The position numbers were made by a program, and so were the translations under genes. The notes under the pieces were generated by a model. The model searched no databases, was not told the DNA's origin, and was given only the letters and a program-made list of their open reading frames with translations. Below are positions 18,292-26,168 of a stretch of DNA of 43,856 nt, one piece after another. Every line of letters starts with the position of its first letter. The stretch's first letter is position 1. Source of the stretch: Betaproteobacteria bacterium (GTDB lineage: Bacteria; Pseudomonadota; Gammaproteobacteria; Burkholderiales; Burkholderiaceae_C); assembly GCA_009923315.1 (NCBI GenBank), contig RFTU01000013.1, positions 1 to 43,856 on the forward strand. The letters are read 5' to 3'.

Positions 18292-19249
18292 GCCTGGCCG
18301 CCCCCTGATCATTCGCCTGCGCAACTGGGTGGGTGATGTGGTGCTCAGCACGCCGGTGCTGCTGCGCCTGCAGGCGCAAGGGTATGCACTGACGCTGGTG
18401 GGCAAGGGTTGGGCCGTCGATCTGTTGGCCGGCTTCGACTGGCCCGTGCTGCGCTTGGGCGCCACCCACGGGCAACGGGTGGCGCAACTGGCCCAATGGC
18501 GGCGCGAAGTGGCCCATGAGCGATGGGGCTCACCCCGCGGCATGAACGCGATCAGCTTCCCCTATTCGGCCTCCAGCGCCCTGGAAATGCGCCTGGCCGG
18601 GCTCCGGGCCATGGGCTATGACGGCGAAGGCCGCGCCTTGTGGCTTCATCGCTCCTGGCCGCGTCCGCGCTGGGGTCAAGCAGGGCATGAGTTGGAGGTG
18701 TATTGGCGACTGGGCCAATACCTGCTGGGCACCCAGGAACCGGCGCCCGACGCTTTGCATTGGCGTGTTTCAGCGCCACATCAAGAAGCGGCCCGAGAGC
18801 TGATGCAGGCGCATCAATTAGGACCAGGATTCGTGATGTTGTGCCCCTTCGCTGGCGGCACCTTCGAGGGCCAGGACAAGCGATGGCCGCACTTTGAGGC
18901 CTTCGCACAGCGGGCGCAGCGGGCGTGGACACGGCCCTTGGTGCTGTGCCCGGGACCGGGCGAAGAACGCGAGGCCGCCGAACACTACCCCGGGGCGGTG
19001 GTGTTGCCGCAGGTCAACCTGGGCACCTGTGCCGCCTTGATGCAGCAGGCCGCGCTGATGGTCAGCAACGATACCGGGCCTGGGCATCTGGCCGCCGCCG
19101 TGGGAACGCCTCTGTTGTCCGTGCTGGGGCCCACCGAGCCGGGTCACTGGGGCGCCTGGGGTCCCACGGTGCAGATCGTGCGGCATTGGCCGCGCTGGCC
19201 CACGGTCGATGAGGTTTGGGCAGCGGCCAATCAACAGTTGGCTCGCTGA
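18284..19249 (+). CDS. GT9 heptosyltransferase-family enzyme (WaaF-like)
   Basis: The 321-residue product has a Rossmann start, PLIIRLRNWVGDVVLSTPVL, where NWVGD replaces the SxGD loop of WaaC as in WaaF-type enzymes. The second domain has MLCPFAGGTFEGQDKRWPHFEAF, the VSNDTGPGHLAAAVGTPLLSVLGPTEP donor-binding segment, and a C-terminal helix. It most likely adds a heptose (or related sugar) to the LPS inner core. The relationship to waaC on the opposite strand (14141-13143) suggests the two add successive heptoses. WaaF itself is usually ~340 residues, so this could also be a more distant GT9 member. Confidence 0.8.
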   Translation: MLEPGRPLIIRLRNWVGDVVLSTPVLLRLQAQGYALTLVGKGWAVDLLAGFDWPVLRLGATHGQRVAQLAQWRREVAHERWGSPRGMNAISFPYSASSALEMRLAGLRAMGYDGEGRALWLHRSWPRPRWGQAGHELEVYWRLGQYLLGTQEPAPDALHWRVSAPHQEAARELMQAHQLGPGFVMLCPFAGGTFEGQDKRWPHFEAFAQRAQRAWTRPLVLCPGPGEEREAAEHYPGAVVLPQVNLGTCAALMQQAALMVSNDTGPGHLAAAVGTPLLSVLGPTEPGHWGAWGPTVQIVRHWPRWPTVDEVWAAANQQLAR

Positions 19250-19252
19250 GCG

Positions 19253-19669
19253 ATGCGGGTCGACTTGATCGTCGTGGGCGTTGGCTCTGGCCTGGGATGG
19301 GCCTTCAGGACGGTCTTGGCAACCGCCACCGGCCGCATCGCCCCTACGGGCTTGTGGCGTCATGGCCCGAGGGCCGCGCTGATCGCCGCCGGCTTGGCAC
19401 TGACCGTGCACGGAGCCACCGGCGCCCCAGCACCGATGGCACCCAGGCCGGCCGCAGCCATCGACCTGAACCAAGCCACACGCGCTGAGATTGAAGCGGT
19501 GCGGGCGGTGGGCGTGGAGTTGACCGAGCGCCTGTTGCGTGCCCGGTCGACTTCACCATTCAGCGATTGGCAGGACCTGCGCAAGCGGGTCAAGGGCGTC
19601 AGCCGGCGGGCACTGGAAGGCTTTGCCGAGGCGGGCTTTCACATCAGAGGACAGGGTCCGTCAGACTAG
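19253..19669 (+). CDS. Small helix-hairpin-helix (ComEA-like) protein
   Basis: Residues ~70-135 of this 138-residue protein form a ComEA-type HhH domain: IDLNQATRAEIEAVRAVGVELTERLL, then FSDWQDLRKRVKGVSRRALEGF. Such domains bind DNA without sequence preference, and in ComEA they capture transforming DNA in the periplasm. The first hairpin reads A-V-G-V where G-I-G is usual. A hydrophobic segment (~40-55, ALIAAGLALTVHGATGA) could be a signal or anchor, but ~35 mostly non-signal residues precede it. A start at TTG 19349 (residue 33) would put it at the N terminus. Its stop shares a CTAG with the dnaE stop. Confidence 0.65.
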   Translation: MRVDLIVVGVGSGLGWAFRTVLATATGRIAPTGLWRHGPRAALIAAGLALTVHGATGAPAPMAPRPAAAIDLNQATRAEIEAVRAVGVELTERLLRARSTSPFSDWQDLRKRVKGVSRRALEGFAEAGFHIRGQGPSD

Positions 19670-22600
19670 TACACGATGGCGGCCTGCCCTTCGTACGCCA
19701 AGGCACACCACCGTGCCAGCGCTTCATCGGCTGGCCAGAATCGGGCGGCGTCACCCAGGTCCACCTCGCCCACGACACCCAAGGATTCGAAGTCTTCGCC
19801 GACGAGGGCCGCCTGTCCGGCTGCGGATAGGGGCGATCGCTGCACCCGAACCCGTACCCGCAAGCCCTCCAGCGTGTCGCCCTCGTCGGTGCGGCGCACC
19901 ACGGGGGGCCACAGTGCCAACACCTCCCGCACCGGAAGACTGTCCGCCTCAACCGTCACCGTCAGGTAGCGCCCAAAGCGCGCCCTGGCCGTTGGCAGAT
20001 CGAAGACCTGCTGGACATTGAGCCGCATGCCTCCGTTGTGTCGATCGGGCTGGAGCTTGCCCTGCACGATGACGAGCTCGTCTTCCTTCAATCGTTCCTT
20101 GTGGACGTCCAAGAGGCGTTCATCGACCACGGCCTCGATGGCCTCGCTCTGATCATCGAGCCTGAAGATCCCCAGGCGCCCGCGCTGGCTGTTGACCACC
20201 TTGATCTCACCCACGATGCCAGCCAATAGAACCGACTCGCGCGCATCGGTCAATTCCGCAATACGGCGCGGCACGAAGCGCCGAACCTCGTCGGCGTGCT
20301 CCTCGAACAGGTGTCCGCTGATGTAGAAGCCCAGCGCGTTCTTCTCGGCCATCAGGCGTTCGCGAATGCTCCATTCAGACACTTCCACCAGCTCGGGTTC
20401 GTGCATGCTGGAGCCGTGGGTATCACCGAAGTCGAAGAGGCCGCCCTGCAGCGCGTTGGCCTGTTGGTCGTCGGCCCATTCAAAGGCCAGCGCCACACTG
20501 GCCAAGGCGCGCGCGCGGTCGGGATGCAGCGCATCGAAGGCCCCCGCCTTGATCAAGGCCTCCACCACGCGCTTGTTGACCTTGCTGCGGTCCACACGCG
20601 CGGCAAAGTCGAACAGGCTCTTGAAGGGTGCAGCCCCCTGCCCTTCATGGGCACCCGTGCCATCGCGGGCCGCCACGATCGCCTCGATCGCGCCGCGCCC
20701 AGTGCCCTTGACCGCACTCAGCCCATACCGGATGCGACGGTCGCCCTCGCGGCCAGGTACCGGCTCAAAGCGCCAGGTGCCGTGGTTGATGTCGGGCGGG
20801 TCGAAGGCGATACCGAAGTTCTGCACGGCGTCCTGGCGCAACACCTTGAGCTTGTCGGTGTCGTCCAGTTCGATGGTCATGTTGGCCGCGAAGAACTCGG
20901 CCGTGCAATGCACCTTCAGCCATCCCGTGTGGTAGGCCAACAGCGAGTAGGCTGCGGCATGGCTCTTGTTGAAGCCATAGCCCGCGAACTTCTCCATCAA
21001 GTCGAAAACCTCGTTGGCCTTCTCCGCCGAGATGCCCTTGTCCGCGGCCCCTTTGCGGAAGATCTCGCGATGCTGCGCCATTTCTTCGGGCTTCTTCTTG
21101 CCCATGGCGCGGCGCAGCAGATCCGCGCCACCGAGCGAGTAGCCGCCCATCAACTGCGCGGCCTGCATCACCTGTTCCTGGTACACGAAGATCCCATAGG
21201 TTTCGGCGAGCACCTTTTCCAACAGCGCATGGGGATAGGTGATGGGCTCCCGGCCATGCTTGCGCGCACAAAAGCTGGGGATGTTCTCCATCGGACCCGG
21301 GCGAAACATCGCATTCAGGGCGATGAGGTCTTCCAGTCGTGTGGGCTTGGCATCGCGCAGCATGGCCTGCATGCCGCGACTTTCAAACTGGAACACCGCT
21401 TCGGTCAGCCCTTCGGCAAACAACTTGTAGACGCGCGCATCGTCCAGCGGCAGCGTCTCGTAACGGAAGTTCGCCCGCTCAGGCCGGCGCGCCACGATGA
21501 AGTCCCGCGCCAATTCGAGGATGGTCAGGGTAGCCAGGCCCAGGAAGTCGAACTTCACCAGACCGATGGCCTCGACATCGTCCTTGTCGTACTGGCTGAC
21601 GGCCGAGTCGCTGCCAGGCTGTTGATACAAGGGGCAGAAATCGGTGATCTTGCCCGGGGCGATCAGCACGCCACCAGCGTGCATGCCCACATTGCGCACC
21701 ATGCCCTCCACGCGGGCAGCCAGCGCCAGCAGTTCGGCCACCTCTTCTTCGGCTGCTTCGCGCTGCTCCAACTCCGGCGCTTCCAAGCGCGCGTAGATGA
21801 TGCCGCTGTCGGGCTTGTCTGGCGCCTTGGCCAGGGTCACCGTCTTGCCCGGCGGAGCGGGAATCAACTTGGCGATGCTGTCAACATGACCATAGCCCAT
21901 GCCCAGCACGCGGCCGACATCCCGCAGCGCGGCCTTGGCTGCCATGGTGCCGAAGGTGGCGATCTGGCTGACGGCCTCACGCCCATACTTGTCCTTCACA
22001 TACTCGATCACCCGATCTCGATTGGCCTGGCAGAAGTCGACATCGAAGTCCGGCATGGACACGCGCTCCGGGTTCAGGAAGCGTTCGAACAGCAGCCCAT
22101 AGCGCAAGGGGTCCAGGTCGGTGATGCTCAAGGCATAGGCCACCAAGGAGCCTGCGCCCGAGCCACGGCCAGGGCCCACCGGGCAGCCGTTGCTCTTGGC
22201 CCACTGGATGAAGTCCGACACGATCAGGAAGTAGCCCGGGAAGCCCATCTTCAGGATGGTGTTGATCTCGAACTCCAGCCGCTCCTCGTATTGGGAGCGC
22301 TCGCCCTCGCGATCAGACTTGTCGGGATACAGCTGTTCCAAACGGCGTTCCAAACCCTCGAGCGAGGCCTGCCGAAAGTACTCTGCAATCGGCATGCGGG
22401 CGCCATCAGGGCGCAAGGGCGTGGGAAAGTCCGGCAGTTGGGGCCGGCCCAGCACCAGGCTCAAGTTGCACCGCTGGGCAATCAACACCGAGTTCTGCAG
22501 CGCCGCAGGCACATCGGCGAACAGAGCCTGCATCTGGTCTTGCGTCTTGAAGTACTGTTCGGGCGTGAAGCGCTTGATGCGCTTGGGGTTGGTCAGGGTC

Positions 22601-23262
22601 TCGCCTTCGGCTACGCAAACCCGGGCCTCATGTGCCTCGAAGTCGTCAGACGCGAGAAACTGCACCGGATGTGTGGCCACGACCGGCAGGCCCTGCTGTG
22701 CCGCAAAGAGCAACGCAGCCTGGACATGCGCTTCCTGCTGCGGCAAGCCGGCGCGCTGGATTTCCACGTAAAAGCGGTTGCCGAAGGTCTGACGGTAACG
22801 CTCGGCCAAGGCCCGCGCGCGTTCGGCGTCGTCGGCCAACAAGGCCTGACCCAAGGCGCCCGCCTCAGCGCCGGACAAGACGATCAAGCCCTCATGACGC
22901 TCGGCCAGCCAGGCCCACTTCACCCAGGCTTGGGCGCGGTTCACATTACCCGTCCAGGCGTGCGCCAGCAATTCGCACAGGTTCAGGTAGCCGCGCGCGT
23001 TCTGTACCAAGACCAGCAGACGACTGGCCGTGCGATCCGCGCCGTTGTCGGGCTCGATCCACAAGTCCGCGCCGATGAGCGGCTTGACGCCCTGGGCACG
23101 GCAGGCGCCGTAGAACTTCACCGCGCCAAACAGATTGCCTAGGTCGGTGATGGCCAGGGCCACTTGGCGGTCCTGTGCCGCCGCCGCAGCGGCTTCATCG
23201 ATGCGCAGGGTGCCATCAACAACAGAGAACTCGGTATGGGTGCGCAGGTGTACGAAGGCCAT
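19666..23262 (-). CDS. dnaE: DNA polymerase III subunit alpha
   Basis: DnaE is the replicative polymerase subunit of the Pol III core. The 1198-residue product is slightly longer than E. coli DnaE (1160). The N-terminal PHP domain begins MAFVHLRTHTEFSVVDGTLR. The palm has GPGRGSGAGSLVAY and the catalytic aspartates Asp405 and Asp407 in PDFDVDF, with a third at Asp572 in KFDFLGL. Helix-hairpin-helix, OB (RGRLGIFRLDDQSEAIEAVV) and C-terminal tau-binding regions follow. The QEQVMQAAQLMGGYSLGGAD segment is typical DnaE1, not the error-prone DnaE2. The frame is open far upstream to 23829 (antisense to trhO), but homology starts at 23262, where a -10-like hexamer sits 6 nt before the ATG. Confidence 0.98.
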   Translation of the reverse strand: MAFVHLRTHTEFSVVDGTLRIDEAAAAAAQDRQVALAITDLGNLFGAVKFYGACRAQGVKPLIGADLWIEPDNGADRTASRLLVLVQNARGYLNLCELLAHAWTGNVNRAQAWVKWAWLAERHEGLIVLSGAEAGALGQALLADDAERARALAERYRQTFGNRFYVEIQRAGLPQQEAHVQAALLFAAQQGLPVVATHPVQFLASDDFEAHEARVCVAEGETLTNPKRIKRFTPEQYFKTQDQMQALFADVPAALQNSVLIAQRCNLSLVLGRPQLPDFPTPLRPDGARMPIAEYFRQASLEGLERRLEQLYPDKSDREGERSQYEERLEFEINTILKMGFPGYFLIVSDFIQWAKSNGCPVGPGRGSGAGSLVAYALSITDLDPLRYGLLFERFLNPERVSMPDFDVDFCQANRDRVIEYVKDKYGREAVSQIATFGTMAAKAALRDVGRVLGMGYGHVDSIAKLIPAPPGKTVTLAKAPDKPDSGIIYARLEAPELEQREAAEEEVAELLALAARVEGMVRNVGMHAGGVLIAPGKITDFCPLYQQPGSDSAVSQYDKDDVEAIGLVKFDFLGLATLTILELARDFIVARRPERANFRYETLPLDDARVYKLFAEGLTEAVFQFESRGMQAMLRDAKPTRLEDLIALNAMFRPGPMENIPSFCARKHGREPITYPHALLEKVLAETYGIFVYQEQVMQAAQLMGGYSLGGADLLRRAMGKKKPEEMAQHREIFRKGAADKGISAEKANEVFDLMEKFAGYGFNKSHAAAYSLLAYHTGWLKVHCTAEFFAANMTIELDDTDKLKVLRQDAVQNFGIAFDPPDINHGTWRFEPVPGREGDRRIRYGLSAVKGTGRGAIEAIVAARDGTGAHEGQGAAPFKSLFDFAARVDRSKVNKRVVEALIKAGAFDALHPDRARALASVALAFEWADDQQANALQGGLFDFGDTHGSSMHEPELVEVSEWSIRERLMAEKNALGFYISGHLFEEHADEVRRFVPRRIAELTDARESVLLAGIVGEIKVVNSQRGRLGIFRLDDQSEAIEAVVDERLLDVHKERLKEDELVIVQGKLQPDRHNGGMRLNVQQVFDLPTARARFGRYLTVTVEADSLPVREVLALWPPVVRRTDEGDTLEGLRVRVRVQRSPLSAAGQAALVGEDFESLGVVGEVDLGDAARFWPADEALARWCALAYEGQAAIVY

Positions 23263-23322
23263 CGGAGCATTGTAGGAAGACCGTGGGGCCGGGGTCGATG
23301 CTGCTCCTAAAATCCAACCGTG
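23260..23322. promoter_or_regulatory. Divergent dnaE/trhO promoter pair, possibly leaderless
   Basis: Minus strand: TACAAT (23274-23269) stands exactly 6 nt before the dnaE ATG, with a TCGACC -35-like box (23298-23293) 18 nt away. Plus strand: TAAAAT (23308-23313) stands exactly 6 nt before the trhO GTG. Neither gene has a Shine-Dalgarno sequence. If these are the -10 boxes, transcription would start at or next to the start codons, giving leaderless mRNAs. No -35 is clear for trhO. Confidence 0.4.
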
Positions 23323-24051
23323 CAATCCGTGCTGAACATCGCGGCGTATCGATTCGTCCCCCTGCAGGACCTGACCGCCTGGCAGACCCAACTGCTGCAG
23401 GCCGCGCAGCGCTTGCAACTCAAGGGTACGGTGCTGCTGGCCAGCGAAGGCATCAACCTGTTTCTGGCGGGTGATGAAGCGGCCGTTCGACAGTGGCTGG
23501 CCGACCTGTGCGACCACGAACCCTTTGTCGGCTTGCAGGCCAAGGAAAGCTGGAGCGCCAAGGTCCCCTTTCAGCGGCTGCGCGTCAAAATCAAGCGCGA
23601 GATCATCCGCATGAATCAACCAGCGGTCGCGCCGGCCGCCGGGCGCGCTCCGGCAGTGGATGCCGCCACGCTGGCCCGCTGGCTGGACCAAGGGTTTGAC
23701 GACAAGGGGCGCCCTGTGGTGACCTTGGACACTCGCAACCGCTTCGAAATCGATGAAGGGTCTTTCGAAGGCGCACTGGACTGGAACCTGACGAAGTTCA
23801 GCGAATTCCCCCACGCGCTGGCACGCCATGTGGACGAGTTGCGCGACAAAACGGTGGTGAGCTTTTGCACCGGCGGCATCCGCTGCGAGAAGGCGGCCAT
23901 CGTGATGCGCTCAGCTGGCCTGCAGCACGTCTATCAGCTCGATGGCGGCATCCTGCAGTACTTCGAGCGCACCGAAGGCGCGCCCCATTGGCGCGGGCGC
24001 TGTGTGGTGTTTGATGAGCGGGGCTCGCTGGACGCTGCGCTCAGGGCGTGA
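23320..24051 (+). CDS. trhO: tRNA uridine(34) hydroxylase, rhodanese family
   Basis: TrhO (YceA) makes 5-hydroxyuridine at the wobble base of certain tRNAs using molecular oxygen. The 243-residue product has the N-terminal ferredoxin-like segment (LQLKGTVLLASEGINLFLAG) and a C-terminal rhodanese domain. The active loop is FCTGGIRCEKAA, with the conserved Cys at 183. The start is GTG (VQSVLNIAAYRFVPL, translated as Met), since no ATG with family homology is available. It is divergent from dnaE with 57 nt between, and convergent with rlmB, overlapping it by 11 nt (24041-24051). Confidence 0.92.
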   Translation: MQSVLNIAAYRFVPLQDLTAWQTQLLQAAQRLQLKGTVLLASEGINLFLAGDEAAVRQWLADLCDHEPFVGLQAKESWSAKVPFQRLRVKIKREIIRMNQPAVAPAAGRAPAVDAATLARWLDQGFDDKGRPVVTLDTRNRFEIDEGSFEGALDWNLTKFSEFPHALARHVDELRDKTVVSFCTGGIRCEKAAIVMRSAGLQHVYQLDGGILQYFERTEGAPHWRGRCVVFDERGSLDAALRA

Positions 24052-24793
24052 GCAGGCGGCGTTGGCGCAGCGCCTCGTACAGACACACCGCAGAAGCCAC
24101 CGAGACATTCAGGCTTTCCACGGCACCGGCCATGGGAATGTGCACCAGATCGTCGCAGGTCTTGCGGGTCAGTTGCCGCATGCCAGGGCCTTCAGCCCCC
24201 AGCACCAAGGCGACGGGGCCTCTGAGGTCCGCCTCGTAGAGTGACTTCGGCGCGTCATCGCTGGTGCCAATGACGCGGATCTGCCGCTCTTTGAGCTCAC
24301 CCAAGGTGCGCGCCAGATTCACCACCATGAAGTAAGGCACCGTTTCCGCTGCGCCACTGGCCACCTTGGCCACTGTGGCGTTGACGCCCACGGCATGGTC
24401 GCGCGGCGCGATCACGGCCTGGGCACCTGCCCCATCGGCCACGCGCAGACAGGCCCCCAGGTTGTGCGGGTCGGTGACCCCATCGAGCACCAAGAGCAAG
24501 GGCGTGCCACCGCCGGCGTGTACCTCGTCGAGTCGGTCATCGATGGAATGCTGCGGCTTCATCGGCTTGACCCGCGCCACCACACCCTGATGCGGCGCGC
24601 GGCCGGCCAACTGGGCCAGGCCCGCGGCGTCGGCGTCCACCAGTTTCACACCGGCCTCGTGGGCGCGCTGCAGCAGGCTGCGCATGCGGCCATCGCGCCG
24701 CTGCACATCGTGGTGCAGTTCCAGCACCGAATCCGGCGCGGTCTTGAGCCGCACCGTGACCGCGTGAAAACCAAAGAGGATCTTGTTGTTCAT
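24041..24793 (-). CDS. rlmB: 23S rRNA (guanosine-2'-O-)-methyltransferase RlmB
   Basis: RlmB methylates G2251 in the peptidyl-transferase region of 23S rRNA. The 250-residue product has the N-terminal L7Ae-like substrate domain (MNNKILFGFHAVTVRLKT...) and a C-terminal SPOUT fold. The trefoil-knot motifs are DGVTDPHNLGACLRVADGAG, LVLGAEGPGMRQLTRKTCD and the SAM-site IPMAGAVESLNVSVASAVCLYEA. The frame is open to 25567, but the ATG at 24793 is the family start; the upstream part is antisense-frame sequence of the next gene. It lies 29 nt downstream of the acyltransferase gene and may share its transcript. Confidence 0.95.
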   Translation of the reverse strand: MNNKILFGFHAVTVRLKTAPDSVLELHHDVQRRDGRMRSLLQRAHEAGVKLVDADAAGLAQLAGRAPHQGVVARVKPMKPQHSIDDRLDEVHAGGGTPLLLVLDGVTDPHNLGACLRVADGAGAQAVIAPRDHAVGVNATVAKVASGAAETVPYFMVVNLARTLGELKERQIRVIGTSDDAPKSLYEADLRGPVALVLGAEGPGMRQLTRKTCDDLVHIPMAGAVESLNVSVASAVCLYEALRQRRLLTP

Positions 24794-24822
24794 CTGCAGA
24801 TTGTCGCGGTGACCAGGTTTAA

Positions 24823-25533
24823 TTAGCGGCTGAAGGCCATCAACAAGCCCCAAAACAGCGGTTGGTGAAGCATGTACACGCTCAGCGGCCACTGGCCCAC
24901 GAAGGCCAAGACCTGCGTGCACCGGTTGCGGGGCAGCTGGATGCCCTGCAGGCGCGGGCCAAGCGCCAGGCCCATCCACACCATGCCCATCCAGGGCAGC
25001 AACGGCGCGTAGTCTTCGGTGACCGGCTTGTGGGTGACCAAGCCCACGCCATGGAGCCAGCGGTTGTCGAAAATCGGATGCGACAGGCCGTGCGGGGCCA
25101 GCAGCGCCAGCACCGCCAGGCCGATGAGCACGCGGGTGGACCAGGCTGCGGTCAAGCGCGCCAGCAGCACCATCAAGGCCAGGCCGTGCAGCACGCCGAA
25201 GCTGATCCAGCTTTGCGGAAAGACGAACCAAGTGGCCAGCGAGACCAGGGCCGCGCAGGCCACCACCTGGGCCCATCGGCGCCAAAAACGCAGCCAGCTC
25301 TGGCCCTGCACCTGCGCCATCGCCTGCGAGGCCCCTGCGCAGAACATGAACAGGCTCACGATGCACACCCGCTGCCAGGTCCAAAAAGGGTCGGACAAGA
25401 ACTGCTGGCGCGGCTCCAGCCATCCAAAGTGGTTGAGGTCGAAGCACAGGTGAAACACCACCATCCACGCGATGGCCGCACCACGCAGGGTGTCCAAGCT
25501 CAGCAAGCGCCAGTCGGGGTTCGGACGTTCCAT
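24823..25533 (-). CDS. DUF1624/HGSNAT-like membrane acyltransferase
   Basis: The 236-residue integral membrane protein has about seven hydrophobic spans. The opening RLLSLDTLRGAAIAWMVVFHLCFDLNHFGW is the hallmark of the heparan-alpha-glucosaminide N-acetyltransferase-like catalytic domain (DUF1624), with the catalytic-type His in FHLCFDL. Later, LLPWMGMVWMGLALG and LSVYMLHQPLFWGLL are typical of this and related acyltransferase-3 families. It probably moves acetyl groups across the inner membrane to a periplasmic sugar, but the acceptor is unknown. The start could be ATG 25533 or the GTG at 25551; neither has a good ribosome site. Its link to rlmB is probably only transcriptional. Confidence 0.75.
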   Translation of the reverse strand: MERPNPDWRLLSLDTLRGAAIAWMVVFHLCFDLNHFGWLEPRQQFLSDPFWTWQRVCIVSLFMFCAGASQAMAQVQGQSWLRFWRRWAQVVACAALVSLATWFVFPQSWISFGVLHGLALMVLLARLTAAWSTRVLIGLAVLALLAPHGLSHPIFDNRWLHGVGLVTHKPVTEDYAPLLPWMGMVWMGLALGPRLQGIQLPRNRCTQVLAFVGQWPLSVYMLHQPLFWGLLMAFSR

Positions 25534-25609
25534 CAGCGAATTGGACACCACTTGGCTTCACACACACGCCCCATGCGGCCTGCAGGGCTAGGGGCTACCA
25601 TGCGGACCC

Positions 25610-26101
25610 ATGAGCACCCAGCCCAGCGCGCGCCGCAGTGCGGCCGAACAAGTCCGGTTCGAATCGGCCATTCGGCGCCTGACCGAGGAGCAGATCGCCT
25701 TCAACCAGGTCTTGGGCATGAAGCTGCACGAGTTCAGCGGCCCCAACGGCACGGTGTGCCGATTTGAGATGCGCCCGGAGCTGGTGGGCCACTATGTCTA
25801 TGGGCGGCTGCACGGCGGTGTGACCTCGGCTGTGCTGGACGCCACCGCCGGCATCGCCTTGATGGTGGCCATCGGTGAAAAGTTCACTCACGAAACCGCC
25901 GAGCAAGTCATGCACCGTTTCGCGAAGATGGGCACCATCGACATGCGCATCGACTACTTGCGCCCCGGCCTGGGCCAGCACTTCTACGCCCAAGCCATCG
26001 TCACCCGTCTGGGCGGGCGCATCGGCTCCACCCAGATGCGCCTGGTCAACGATCAGGGCACCCTCATCGCCACCGGCGCGGGCGCCTACGTCATCGCCTA
26101 A
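25610..26101 (+). CDS. Hotdog-fold thioesterase, YigI/PaaI-like
   Basis: The 163-residue cytoplasmic protein has the hotdog core GRLHGGVTSAVLDATAGIALM, where HGG and the following Asp are the usual catalytic elements. It continues with IDMRIDYLRPGLGQHFYAQAIV and GRIGSTQMRLVNDQGTLIATGAGAYVI. E. coli YigI, an acyl-CoA thioesterase, has a similar layout, so hydrolysis of an acyl-CoA is likely; chain length is not decidable. A -10-like TACCAT (25596-25601) ends 8 nt before the ATG and there is no ribosome site, hinting at a very short leader. It is divergent from the acyltransferase gene and convergent with murB. Confidence 0.82.
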   Translation: MSTQPSARRSAAEQVRFESAIRRLTEEQIAFNQVLGMKLHEFSGPNGTVCRFEMRPELVGHYVYGRLHGGVTSAVLDATAGIALMVAIGEKFTHETAEQVMHRFAKMGTIDMRIDYLRPGLGQHFYAQAIVTRLGGRIGSTQMRLVNDQGTLIATGAGAYVIA

Positions 26102-26127
26102 ACAGCCGGGGCGCATCACTTTTCCTG

Positions 26128-26144
26128 CGAACACGGCATGTTCG
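26128..26144. terminator. Inverted repeat between convergent thioesterase and murB genes
   Basis: CGAACA (26128-26133) pairs perfectly with TGTTCG (26139-26144) around a 5-nt loop. TTTTC before and GAAAA after could extend the stem with a bulge. It sits in the 67-nt gap between two converging genes, where a bidirectional terminator is expected. No U-tract follows on either strand, so intrinsic termination is doubtful. Confidence 0.3.
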
Positions 26145-26168
26145 AAAAGGATGGATGCAGCCCCCCGC

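Noticed and set aside
20296-23142. A 948-residue open frame antisense to dnaE, and similar long antisense frames at 1142-2392, 2627-4297, 7388-9385 and 14933-16405
   Set aside because: Long antisense frames are expected in GC-rich coding DNA. Their products are rich in His, Arg, Gln and Gly with no recognisable domain, and the sense strand is a known gene in each case.
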